Below, piece after piece: positions 1 through 6,667 of a stretch of 33,309 nt of DNA. The translations under genes were made by a program, and so were the position numbers. Below the pieces are notes generated by a model. The model saw only the letters and a program-made list of their open reading frames with translations. It was not told the DNA's origin and made no database searches. The first letter of the stretch is position 1. Every line of letters begins with the position of its first letter. The stretch covers positions 1-33,309 of the forward strand of contig JASHQV010000193.1 of NCBI GenBank assembly GCA_030038955.1, written 5' to 3'. The stretch is from Solirubrobacteraceae bacterium. Its GTDB lineage: Bacteria; Actinomycetota; Thermoleophilia; Solirubrobacterales; Solirubrobacteraceae.

Positions 1-227
1 AAGTGGATGCGGCGCAACTCGCCGTCAACGACGACGGGCAGCCCCCGGCGCTCCTGCTCGGCGACCACCGCACGCACGGCATCGTCCTGGACGCCGAGAA
101 GGGTCGCTTCGTCCAGCTCGCCGGCGCGGAAGCGTGCGAACGCGTCGAGCAGGGGCGGCGGCCGTAGGAGACTGCCCACCTGGTCGACATGGAGCGATCG
201 CAGGTCCGTGTCGACCTCAGGCGTCAT
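1..227 (-). CDS. MetE-like (core methionine synthase family) protein, N-terminal part
   Basis: This gene is absent from the ORF track because its stop lies beyond the window edge. Reading leftward from the ATG at 227 gives an open frame of 75 complete codons with the motifs VGSLLRPPPLL and VVVDGELRR. The same two motifs open the other two MetE-like proteins here (leftward at 12540, rightward at 20356). The family is the UroD/MetE-like zinc methyltransferase fold; the zinc-binding half would lie outside the window. The start overlaps the stop of the upstream Fe-S gene as ATGA, so translation is probably coupled. It is the fourth gene of a leftward operon beginning with the VOC gene. Substrate unknown. 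It could be a short methionine synthase or a paralogue using another thiol or methyl donor. Confidence 0.85.
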   Translation of the reverse strand, partial: MTPEVDTDLRSLHVDQVGSLLRPPPLLDAFARFRAGELDEATLLGVQDDAVRAVVAEQERRGLPVVVDGELRRIH

Positions 228-1516
228 CCGCTGTGACCGTGCACCGGCGCGGATGGAGAGACATCCGCTTCCGAGGGCTTGAAGTACTTGGGTGGGTCGA
301 ATCGAAGCTCTGGCGGTCGGGTGAAGCCGGGCGGGATCGGTGGCTTCTCTCGGGAGCCGTAGCGCCGGCCGTCGATCGGCCACACGTATCCCTCCAGCTC
401 GTCGGTTCCCTTCCCCAGGATCCTGCCGGTGCGCTCAAACTCCTCCGTCACGGCCGCCAAGCCGTAGCGCTGGACGGGGCAAACCTTCATGCAGATCGCG
501 CAGCCGTAGGCTTGACCCATCACGGGCAGGCAGCGTGAGACGTTGATCTTCGCCTTCTCGACCCCGCGCGTCATCCATCGCCGAGCCGGGATGGCGCCTG
601 TGGGGCAGCGCTGCACGCACACCTGGCAGGCTTCGCAGATGCGCGTCACGCCGAAGTCACGCGGGGAATCGAACTCGAGCGGCGCATTAGTAGTGAGCAA
701 AGTAGGACGGCAACGGGAACCAGCTTGCGGAGTCAGCAGCTGGCCGTTCTGCCCGAGCTGTCCTAGGCCAGCCTCAACGGCGTAGTGGATCACGATCCCG
801 TGCGCGTCGCCGGCCTCGGCGGCGGCGGCGTAGCCGCAGGCGTGCAGCCAGCGCGCCAGGTTGGTCATCAGCTCGTGCACCTTGGTGAATGCCTCGAAGG
901 TCGCCCGCTCGCTGAGCGCAGATGGCGCCTCCTGGACGGCCTCCCAGCTCTGCTCTACGAAGCCCACGACCACCCGGTCCCCCTTCTCCTGCCCGTGGTA
1001 GTCGACGAAGTGGTAGCGAGGGTCATACCGTGCCACCCCCACAGCGGAGAGGCCGATCGCGGCCGCGTGGCGACGAAACGCTGCGGTCAGCTCGGCGGCG
1101 TCAATTGGGTCTGCGGTCGCCGTCGGCGTCACGCAGGCCGTGGCCCGCTCGGCCAGCGCCACCCGGGTCATGCGCGGCAACCGCGGAGCGAGCACGTGCC
1201 AGTGCTGCCTCAGAATCCAGGTTATCGCCGGTCCGTGATCGGTGTGAAAGTCACGCAGAGGAGCGCGCTCGTAGGCCTCATCCTCCGCAGCCCGGTCACG
1301 CCGGATTCCTGGGACGCCGCGCAACTCTGCCGGCACGCTGCGGTCGTAGCTCGCCCACGCTCCCAGGATTGGTTTCGTGCCGGATCTGGCAGGAGCGGCG
1401 GGCAGGCACCTGAGCAGCTGCTCGGCGCGCGCCGACAACAGCCACTCACCGAGCCGACCCGGCCATCCTTGCATCAGTCGCCGACGGATGCGGTAGCGCA
1501 AGCAGGTGGAACTCAC
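224..1516 (-). CDS. Double 4Fe-4S protein, QueG / reductive dehalogenase-like
   Basis: A 430-residue protein. At about residues 293-304 lies CEACQVCVQRCP, followed near 325-345 by CLPVMGQAYGCAICMKVCP, the two ferredoxin-type 4Fe-4S ligand sets of epoxyqueuosine reductase and reductive dehalogenases. The preceding stretch AGLGQLGQNGQLLTP plus DFGVTRICE resembles the cobalamin-binding/Fe-S junction of those families and looks closer to dehalogenases than to QueG. There is no Tat signal and no fused reductase domain, so a soluble cytoplasmic protein is expected. I chose the GTG at 1516 rather than the longer track ORF because it overlaps the upstream stop as GTGA; the longer N-terminus only shadows the upstream gene. 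Its stop overlaps the next start as ATGA. Function in this catabolic operon is unknown. Confidence 0.82.
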   Translation of the reverse strand: MSSTCLRYRIRRRLMQGWPGRLGEWLLSARAEQLLRCLPAAPARSGTKPILGAWASYDRSVPAELRGVPGIRRDRAAEDEAYERAPLRDFHTDHGPAITWILRQHWHVLAPRLPRMTRVALAERATACVTPTATADPIDAAELTAAFRRHAAAIGLSAVGVARYDPRYHFVDYHGQEKGDRVVVGFVEQSWEAVQEAPSALSERATFEAFTKVHELMTNLARWLHACGYAAAAEAGDAHGIVIHYAVEAGLGQLGQNGQLLTPQAGSRCRPTLLTTNAPLEFDSPRDFGVTRICEACQVCVQRCPTGAIPARRWMTRGVEKAKINVSRCLPVMGQAYGCAICMKVCPVQRYGLAAVTEEFERTGRILGKGTDELEGYVWPIDGRRYGSREKPPIPPGFTRPPELRFDPPKYFKPSEADVSPSAPVHGHSG

Positions 1517-2145
1517 CAGGCCACGGTAAAGCGGCGGCCCCGGAAGCGCGGAGACTCCAGCTCGTCTAGCACTGCCACGGAGTAGTCCGCGGTCGAGATC
1601 CGGCTCTCCCCTGAGATGTCTGTCAGGAGCGTGTCTTCGCCGGTGCGGTAACGGCCAGTTCGCTCCCCGGGTTCGAGCAGGTGAGCCGGGCTCAGGTAGG
1701 TCCAATCGCGTCCTTCTCCCTCTGTACGGTAAATCTCCAGCGCACGAGCCTGGGCGTCGGAGCTGGGCTTCCAGTCGTCGGGGAAGTCGGGCTGGGAGGA
1801 GACCGTGCCACCGGCGGGGTGGTTGAGGCTGCCGGCGCCGCCGACCGCAAAGATCCTCGTCTCGCCGGCCGCCGCAAGTAGCGTGCGTGCCGCCTCGACG
1901 ACCACGTCTGGGTTCCCCTCCGCGGCGCCCCCGACCGCGGTTATCGCGGCATCTGCGTCGCGCGCCAAGAGCGCGACGCAGGCCGGATCCGTGACATCGC
2001 CGGAGATCACAGTCAGGCTCGGATCCTGCTGGTCAAGCTGCGAGGGGTTACGGCTGACCGCGGTCACCTGGTGACCCCGCTCAAGTGCTTCGACGAGGAT
2101 GGCGCCGCCGACCATTCCGGTGGCTCCGAACAGCACGAGCTTCAA
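1513..2145 (-). CDS. NAD(P)-binding epimerase/NmrA-like protein (atypical SDR)
   Basis: The 210-residue product starts KLVLFGATGMVGG, a Rossmann dinucleotide-binding loop (GxxGxxG) typical of atypical short-chain dehydrogenases. This is followed by VSRNP, suggesting NADP preference, and by TYLSPAHLLEPGERTGRYR, seen in the NAD(P)H-binding/NmrA-like group. The track ORF extends further upstream, but that part overlaps the VOC gene. The TTG at 2145 overlaps the VOC stop as TTGA and places the Rossmann strand right at the N-terminus. It probably reduces or epimerises an intermediate of the pathway; the substrate cannot be read from sequence. Confidence 0.82.
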   Translation of the reverse strand: MKLVLFGATGMVGGAILVEALERGHQVTAVSRNPSQLDQQDPSLTVISGDVTDPACVALLARDADAAITAVGGAAEGNPDVVVEAARTLLAAAGETRIFAVGGAGSLNHPAGGTVSSQPDFPDDWKPSSDAQARALEIYRTEGEGRDWTYLSPAHLLEPGERTGRYRTGEDTLLTDISGESRISTADYSVAVLDELESPRFRGRRFTVAW

Positions 2146-2717
2146 GAGGAGATCCGGGTCGGCTCGGAGTTGCTCAGGCGGGCGTCGCTCTCGCGCCGGC
2201 GCTCGAACTCGTCGAAGTCGAATCGCTCCAGGTCGATCTCCTCGATGGGGCCGTACTCCCTGGGCCGGCCGTCCCAGCCGATACTGTCGATTCCCCAATA
2301 GAACTCAAGCAGGTTGCCGTCGGGATCCCGCACGTAGAACCGTGGCTGGTTGCCGGGGCCGCCCTGGCGCGCATTGACGATCGCGATGTCTTCCCGTTGG
2401 AACTCCCTGTACTTCTCGAGCAGCTGCTCCGGCGTGGCCATTTCGAAGGCGAGATGGTGCAGCCCGAGTGGCAGACGGCCATTGGACGTGACCAGCAACT
2501 CGTCTCTCGGGACAAAGAAGGAGATGCAGTGATGGGCGCCGTCACAGCGAACGAATGCGCCAGCCTTGACCGTTACACCATGACCGACCTCCTGGTCGGG
2601 GTACTCAAAGCGCTCCGTGAGACGTAGGCCCACCCAGCGCTCATAGAACTCGAGCGTCTTGTCGAGGTCGCGCACGGCAATCCCGATGTGTCCGATGCGT
2701 GTGGCTTTTACTTGCAC
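2142..2717 (-). CDS. VOC-family protein (extradiol dioxygenase / glyoxalase fold)
   Basis: About 191 residues with the vicinal-oxygen-chelate pattern: HIGIAVRDLDKTLEFYE near the start, GLHHLAFEM in the middle and DPDGNLLEFYW toward the end. This supplies the His, His, Glu metal ligands used by type I extradiol dioxygenases and related isomerases. The GTG at 2717 is preferred over ATG 2744 because AAGGAAGGA sits at a suitable distance before it, whereas the ATG lies right behind the operator with no ribosome site. It is the first gene of the leftward operon and is transcribed from a TTGACT-18-TAAGAT promoter followed by an operator dyad. A C-C cleaving dioxygenase role is plausible but an isomerase or epimerase is equally possible. 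Confidence 0.85.
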   Translation of the reverse strand: MQVKATRIGHIGIAVRDLDKTLEFYERWVGLRLTERFEYPDQEVGHGVTVKAGAFVRCDGAHHCISFFVPRDELLVTSNGRLPLGLHHLAFEMATPEQLLEKYREFQREDIAIVNARQGGPGNQPRFYVRDPDGNLLEFYWGIDSIGWDGRPREYGPIEEIDLERFDFDEFERRRESDARLSNSEPTRISS

Positions 2718-2755
2718 CGAGTGATCCTTCCTTCTAGCGGGCATGGTGCTCGATA

Positions 2756-2775
2756 ATCGTGAAGCATATTCCGAT
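2756..2775. promoter_or_regulatory. Operator dyad A (PcaR/PcaU-like IclR site)
   Basis: ATCG-N12-CGAT dyad within CGATAATCGTG...CCGATAATCT. Two CGATAATC(G/T) cores start exactly 21 bases apart, two helical turns. It lies just downstream of the VOC promoter -10 box. Its geometry matches six other sites in the window, and the core matches the known PcaR-type operator core as I remember it. Confidence 0.65.
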
Positions 2776-2776
2776 A

Positions 2777-2806
2777 ATCTTAGGACCGCCCCGGCCTTCG
2801 AGTCAA
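2777..2806 (-). promoter_or_regulatory. Promoter of VOC operon
   Basis: On the minus strand, TTGACT (2806-2801), an 18-base spacer and TAAGAT (2782-2777) form a sigma-70-type promoter. The operator dyad at 2756-2775 begins directly after the -10 box, a position expected for repression. Confidence 0.6.
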
Positions 2807-2852
2807 GCCGATCGCGAGTTGGCAAGCGGGACTTGCGAGCGCGTGAATTCGC

Positions 2853-2882
2853 TTGACAAGCCCTAAAGACGCACCCTACTCT
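2853..2882 (+). promoter_or_regulatory. Promoter of methyltransferase-LLM operon
   Basis: TTGACA (2853-2858), an 18-base spacer and TACTCT (2877-2882), with an alternative TAATAT at 2882-2887. Transcription would start inside or just before operator B, giving a leader of roughly 30 bases before ATG 2922. Confidence 0.6.
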
Positions 2883-2888
2883 AATATG

Positions 2889-2908
2889 ATCGGTAATCAG
2901 GGTTCGAT
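2889..2908. promoter_or_regulatory. Operator dyad B
   Basis: ATCGGTA-N6-GTTCGAT followed by AATCGG. The right half, GTTCGATAATCGG, is one of the two best matches in the window to the PcaR-type core. It lies between the -10 box and the start codon of the methyltransferase gene, so bound regulator should block transcription. Confidence 0.65.
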
Positions 2909-2921
2909 AATCGGAGTATAG

Positions 2922-3785
2922 ATGGTGGCCGACGCCATGGCGCTGAAGGCTGACCAAGCGGCGCAGTGGGGCTCCGGCGCGGGCGTTCGGCTGCAGCGAG
3001 CTGAGCTGATTGAGAAGCACTGGGGGCCGATCTCCAGGGAGCTGCTGGCACAGGCACAGGTCTCACTCGGGCAGCGGCTGCTCGACATCGGCACTGGCCA
3101 TGGAGAGCCGGCGCTGACCGGCGCACGCCTTGTGGGTCCCGAAGGTCACGTCACCGGAGTGGACCTTTCCCTGGAGATGCTACAGGCCGCCCAGGCGCGT
3201 GCGGACGCGGCCGCATTGGACAACGTCACCTGGATCGCTCGCGACGCCGAGGAGCTGGACCTTCCGCCGAGCAGCTTTGACGCCGGTCTGTCGCGCAACA
3301 GCCTGATGTTCCTTCCACGGCCGCAGCGAGCGGCCAGCGGTGTGCTGAGGGCGTTGCGCCCAGGAGGCTGCTTCTGCGTTGCTGTGGTCGGACCAGAGGA
3401 GACACAGGAGCAGTGGACGATGACCGTTGATGCGATCAGCTCCTCGCTGGGGCTACCCACACTGCCACGGGGCAAGATTGGTGAGCCCGGGGTCTACTCG
3501 ATCTCGAACGCGACCGTGCTCAGAACGTTGCTGGACGACGCCGGCTTCGTCGACGTACGGGTTGAGTCCAAGCAGCTTGTATACGACTTCGCCGACGCGG
3601 ACGAGGTTGTCGCTTGGCACGAGATCAACCCAACGATCTGCGGCCTGTTCGAAGGACGATCCCCCGAGCAGGTGCAGGCCGCGTGGGATGCGGTGATCGA
3701 TGCCGCCCGCCGTCGTGCCGGCGCCGACGGTCACGTGCGAATCTCCAGCGAGATTCTCTACGCGATCGGCTACCGCCCCAATTGA
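2922..3785 (+). CDS. Class I SAM-dependent methyltransferase (UbiE/COQ5-like)
   Basis: 287 residues. SAM-binding motif I, LLDIGTGHGEPAL, lies at about residues 50-62; an acidic GVDLS end of strand 2 and a LRPGGCFCVAVVG motif follow, the normal layout of a Rossmann methyltransferase. The ATG at 2922 has GGAG five bases upstream; an internal ATG at 2937 is possible. It is first in a two-gene rightward operon with an LLM oxidoreductase and is divergent from the VOC operon across operators A and B. The acceptor is unknown; O-, N- or C-methylation of a small molecule is expected. Confidence 0.87.
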   Translation: MVADAMALKADQAAQWGSGAGVRLQRAELIEKHWGPISRELLAQAQVSLGQRLLDIGTGHGEPALTGARLVGPEGHVTGVDLSLEMLQAAQARADAAALDNVTWIARDAEELDLPPSSFDAGLSRNSLMFLPRPQRAASGVLRALRPGGCFCVAVVGPEETQEQWTMTVDAISSSLGLPTLPRGKIGEPGVYSISNATVLRTLLDDAGFVDVRVESKQLVYDFADADEVVAWHEINPTICGLFEGRSPEQVQAAWDAVIDAARRRAGADGHVRISSEILYAIGYRPN

Positions 3786-3787
3786 TC

Positions 3788-4879
3788 GTGCGCTACGGCC
3801 TCGCTATCCCACCGTGCGGCGATGTACGCGCCATTGGTGCCCTGGCCGCACATGCGGAGGAGTTGGGCTACGACGCTGTGTGGATCCCTGACGCGCAGCT
3901 GCTGTGGCGGGACGTGTTCATCACGATGGCGCTGGCGGCCAGCCGCACCTCGCGAATCCGGATCGCCTCGGGCGTCAGCAGCACCGAGACCCGTCATCCG
4001 ACTGTGGTCGCCTCGGCCGCCAACACGCTCAACGAGATCGCCCCGGGTCGGATCATCCTAGGCTTGGGGACAGGGGCTGGGCTCGGCCACCTCATCGGCA
4101 TGTCTCCCACTACCCGCGCCGTGTTCCGGCGCGACATCACACAGGTTCGAGCGCTGCTGAACGGCGACTGGTGGGACTACGACGAGCGCAAGGCACGACT
4201 GATCGGCGCGCACGGAACCGTGCCCGTGTACATGACCGCCGGTGGGCCGAAGATGGCGGCGCTCGCGGGCGAGGTAGCCGACGGCGTGATCTTCTCCGTC
4301 GGGGTCACGCCCGAGGTGATGCAGGCTGCGATTGCCCTGCTCAAGCCGGGACTGCAGGCTGCGGGACGCACGCGGCAAGACATCGAGGTCGTCTGCACAT
4401 CGTTCTTCCACCTGACCGACGATCTCGAACGCGACGCCGCCCTGTTCAAGCCTGTGTGCTGCCTGCTGGCCAAGGCCGGCGCCGGTCAGCGGGTCATGGC
4501 CGAGGCGGACATCAAGATCGGCGACCTCTCCTCGCTGCCCCCGGTGTACCCCTCGATCGGGCAAGCCGAAGACTGGGACGAGGCAGTCCGAATCGCCTCA
4601 CGGGTAATCTCCGACGAGGCGGCGATGCTGTTTGCACAGAAGTTCGGCCTGTTCGGCACGATTGACGAGATCGCGGCCAAGCTGGCGACGATCAGAACCG
4701 CCGGAATCGACCATCTGTTTGTCCGCCCGATGGCGCCTTACGAACTGCCCTACGAGGCGATGGAGGCGTTCGCCGAAGCGGCGTTCCGCCAGCCGGCGGA
4801 GGCAGTACAGGGGAACGCGACGCACGCCGTTCGCGCGCAGCCGGATCCCACCACAGCCAGGGGTGATTCCCAGGGGTGA
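3788..4879 (+). CDS. LLM-class flavin/F420-dependent oxidoreductase (MER-like)
   Basis: About 363 residues with the luciferase-like TIM-barrel pattern: N-terminal RYGLAIPP, HAEELGYDAVWIPD, RIASGVSSTETRHPTVVASAANTLNEIAPGRIILGLGTG and a MTAGGPKMAALAGEVADG cofactor region. This subgroup is often labelled methylenetetrahydromethanopterin reductase-like and uses F420 or FMN. The start is uncertain: GTG 3788 gives MRYGL, while TTG 3782 would overlap the methyltransferase stop as TTGA, a pattern also used at 2145 and 18606. It probably oxidises or reduces a pathway intermediate. The C-terminus is altered by a 13-base tandem duplication that includes the stop codon. Confidence 0.85.
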   Translation: MRYGLAIPPCGDVRAIGALAAHAEELGYDAVWIPDAQLLWRDVFITMALAASRTSRIRIASGVSSTETRHPTVVASAANTLNEIAPGRIILGLGTGAGLGHLIGMSPTTRAVFRRDITQVRALLNGDWWDYDERKARLIGAHGTVPVYMTAGGPKMAALAGEVADGVIFSVGVTPEVMQAAIALLKPGLQAAGRTRQDIEVVCTSFFHLTDDLERDAALFKPVCCLLAKAGAGQRVMAEADIKIGDLSSLPPVYPSIGQAEDWDEAVRIASRVISDEAAMLFAQKFGLFGTIDEIAAKLATIRTAGIDHLFVRPMAPYELPYEAMEAFAEAAFRQPAEAVQGNATHAVRAQPDPTTARGDSQG

Positions 4880-4883
4880 TTCC
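4858..4883 (+). repeat. 13-bp perfect tandem duplication
   Basis: CAGGGGTGATTCC occurs twice back to back (4858-4870 and 4871-4883). The second copy contains the in-frame TGA that ends the LLM gene, so the duplication shifts frame and sets the protein's C-terminus. Probably a recent slippage event. Confidence 0.8.
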
Positions 4884-4916
4884 GGACCGGATGTCGTTGG
4901 ACCCAGCGGACGTGCC

Positions 4917-4938
4917 AGCGGCGATCCGGCGAGCCGCT
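4917..4938. terminator. Possible hairpin between convergent genes
   Basis: AGCGGC (4917-4922) can pair with GCCGCT (4933-4938) around a 10-base loop in the 77-base gap between the convergent LLM and FAD oxidoreductase genes. There is no U-tract, so this is only a weak terminator candidate. Confidence 0.3.
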
Positions 4939-4956
4939 AGTAAGGGGCAGCAGGGA

Positions 4957-6195
4957 TCAGAACCGTGCAGGCGAGAATGGGGCGAGCTTGTCCGGCGCGC
5001 CTCCGTCGAGGATCGTGCGGGCGAGCAGCGCTCCGCTGGCAGGCGCCAGGGTGAGCCCAACCATGCCGTGGCCGGTAGCCAGATACGCGCCCGGACGTCC
5101 CGGAATCTCGCCGATGATCGGTAGACCATCGGGCGGCAGCGGTCGCAGGCCCGCCCACGGCTCGCCTTGCTCTCCGGGGTCCCACCCCCGCAGGTAGGCT
5201 CGGGCGGCGCTGCGCAGTAGCCCGATGCGCCGCTCGTGCGGGCGCGGATCCATCCCGGCCAGCTCGAGCATGCCCGCCAGTCGCACAGTGCCCTCATAAG
5301 GTGCAGCGCCCACCATTGCCTCGACGAAGAACAGCGCGTGCCGTGGCCGGGCGCCCTCACCGTCCGTGGTCAGGCTATAGCCCTTTCCCGGCTGCATGTC
5401 GATCCGGATCCCGAGCTGCCGGCATAGCTGAAGCGACCAGATTCCGGCGGCGACAATCACCTTGTGACAGCGGATCTCCCGAGTGCCGGCCGTCAGGATC
5501 CATCCCGCCCCGTCACGCCGGAGCTGGCGCACCGGGGTGTGCTCGAGCACTTCCACTCCCCGCGTGAGCAGCGCCTGATGCAGCCCGCGGGTCAGGGTTT
5601 CCGGCCGGACCACTCGCTCAGGCTTGATATGCAACGCTCCGCGTACCGCAGGCCCCACGCTCGGCTCCAGTTGCCTAGCTTGCGTGCCGTCCAGTCGTTC
5701 GATCTCGCCGGAATAGCCGAGTGCAGCGAAGCGCTGCTCGGCTGCGTCTGCTGCGCCCGGCGAGAGGCATAGGAAGACGATTCCACCCTGATGCATCTCG
5801 AAGGAGACGCCGTCTTCGCGCAGCTGGTCGAACAGCTCGAGCGTGTGCTCGTTCAGCGCCAAGATTGCCTCGGCGCCGGCCTTGAAGCGGTCCGGTCGTG
5901 CACTGCGGATGAATGCCGCTAACCACCGCGCCAAGCTCGGGCTCGGCCTCGGCTTGATTCGAAATGGGTTGTCGCGGTGAAACAACATCTGCGTTCCCTG
6001 CCGCACACTTCCAGGCGCCGCCACCGGCGCCGACAGCGCAGGCACCACCCACCCGGTGTTGCCGCTGGAGGTCTCGCCTCCCACGACGCCGCGGTCGACA
6101 ACCGTCACCGATGCACCCGAGCGGGCCAAGTACCAGGCCGAACACAGCCCGATCAAGCCTGCACCAACCACTGCGATACGTTCGTCCTGAACCAC
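4957..6195 (-). CDS. FAD-dependent oxidoreductase, DadA/glycine-oxidase-like
   Basis: 412 residues. An N-terminal FAD-binding motif RIAVVGAGLIGLCSAWYLARSGASVTVVDR is followed by GGETSSGNTGW, and the C-terminal GLRPLPPDGLPIIGEIPG...GHGMVGLTLAPASG closes the FAD site, as in D-amino-acid dehydrogenases and related amine oxidases. The GTG at 6195 is chosen because GCGAGGA lies seven bases upstream; the track start at 6213 has no ribosome site. It likely deaminates or N-dealkylates an amino compound. It is a single leftward gene, divergent from the ABC transporter operon, with operator C covering its promoter. Confidence 0.87.
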   Translation of the reverse strand: MVQDERIAVVGAGLIGLCSAWYLARSGASVTVVDRGVVGGETSSGNTGWVVPALSAPVAAPGSVRQGTQMLFHRDNPFRIKPRPSPSLARWLAAFIRSARPDRFKAGAEAILALNEHTLELFDQLREDGVSFEMHQGGIVFLCLSPGAADAAEQRFAALGYSGEIERLDGTQARQLEPSVGPAVRGALHIKPERVVRPETLTRGLHQALLTRGVEVLEHTPVRQLRRDGAGWILTAGTREIRCHKVIVAAGIWSLQLCRQLGIRIDMQPGKGYSLTTDGEGARPRHALFFVEAMVGAAPYEGTVRLAGMLELAGMDPRPHERRIGLLRSAARAYLRGWDPGEQGEPWAGLRPLPPDGLPIIGEIPGRPGAYLATGHGMVGLTLAPASGALLARTILDGGAPDKLAPFSPARF

Positions 6196-6219
6196 GAAGT
6201 CGTCCTCGCACAATCGTTT

Positions 6220-6239
6220 ATCGGGCTATGATATCCGAT
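6220..6239. promoter_or_regulatory. Operator dyad C
   Basis: ATCG-N12-CGAT within CGTTTATCG...CCGATTATAG; the two 9-base cores start at 6215 and 6236, again 21 bases apart. The right half overlaps the minus-strand TATAAT (6243-6238), the -10 box of the FAD oxidoreductase gene, which fits repression. Confidence 0.6.
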
Positions 6240-6243
6240 TATA
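6238..6243 (-). promoter_or_regulatory. -10 box of FAD oxidoreductase gene
   Basis: A perfect TATAAT on the minus strand, about 40 bases before GTG 6195. No convincing -35 hexamer is visible at 17-18 bases, so an activator may be needed or the promoter may be weak. Confidence 0.5.
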
Positions 6244-6301
6244 GTTCATTAGGGGCTTGTTATTCCTGGGTCGAGCGAGCCCGGACAGAGGATCCAAACA
6301 C

Positions 6302-6331
6302 TTGACAGCCAGCCGGGGCAAAAATTAGACT
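6302..6331 (+). promoter_or_regulatory. Promoter of ABC transporter operon
   Basis: TTGACA (6302-6307), 18 bases, TAGACT (6326-6331). The spacing and following operator repeat the arrangement at 2853-2908. Confidence 0.6.
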
Positions 6332-6341
6332 GCTGTTGTTT

Positions 6342-6361
6342 CTCGAACGATAAGGTTCGAT
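6342..6361. promoter_or_regulatory. Operator dyad D
   Basis: TCGAAC-GATAAG-GTTCGA is a perfect inverted repeat and is followed by TAATCGG, so the right arm reads GTTCGATAATCGG, identical to operator B. It starts 10 bases after the -10 box of the transporter promoter. Confidence 0.7.
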
Positions 6362-6367
6362 AATCGG

Positions 6368-6661
6368 CAGTCCCGCCTAGCCGAGGGTGGGATGGCTTTG
6401 GCGGATCACGCTCTCGTACAGGAAAGCCTCTGGATGACGACATCCTTGATCTCGATTCGGGGCGGAGTGCCCTTCCTGCTCAGCTGCACCGAAAGCGGCA
6501 CTCATCTGAAGACGTGGAGCCTTCCGCAGGCAAACGATCGGGGACCCCAACGGCGGGCCAGCCTTCGCACAGACGTTTCTGCAAGGGCCGGCCGCCGTGC
6601 TCAGGATGAAGCCGCTTTGGCACCTCACCCTTTGGCGCGTGGGCGCTTCGCATAGCACTGA
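6368..6661 (+). other. Long untranslated leader before the transporter operon
   Basis: About 290 bases lie between operator D and the first plausible start of the ATPase gene. Track ORFs here (for example 6392-6655) show no recognisable motifs, and I see no terminator or known RNA. It may be a plain leader or a decayed remnant. Confidence 0.4.
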
Positions 6662-6667
6662 TTGCTC

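Noticed and set aside
6392-6655. 87-residue ORF in the transporter leader
   Set aside because: No motif, no good ribosome site and composition typical of noncoding frames.
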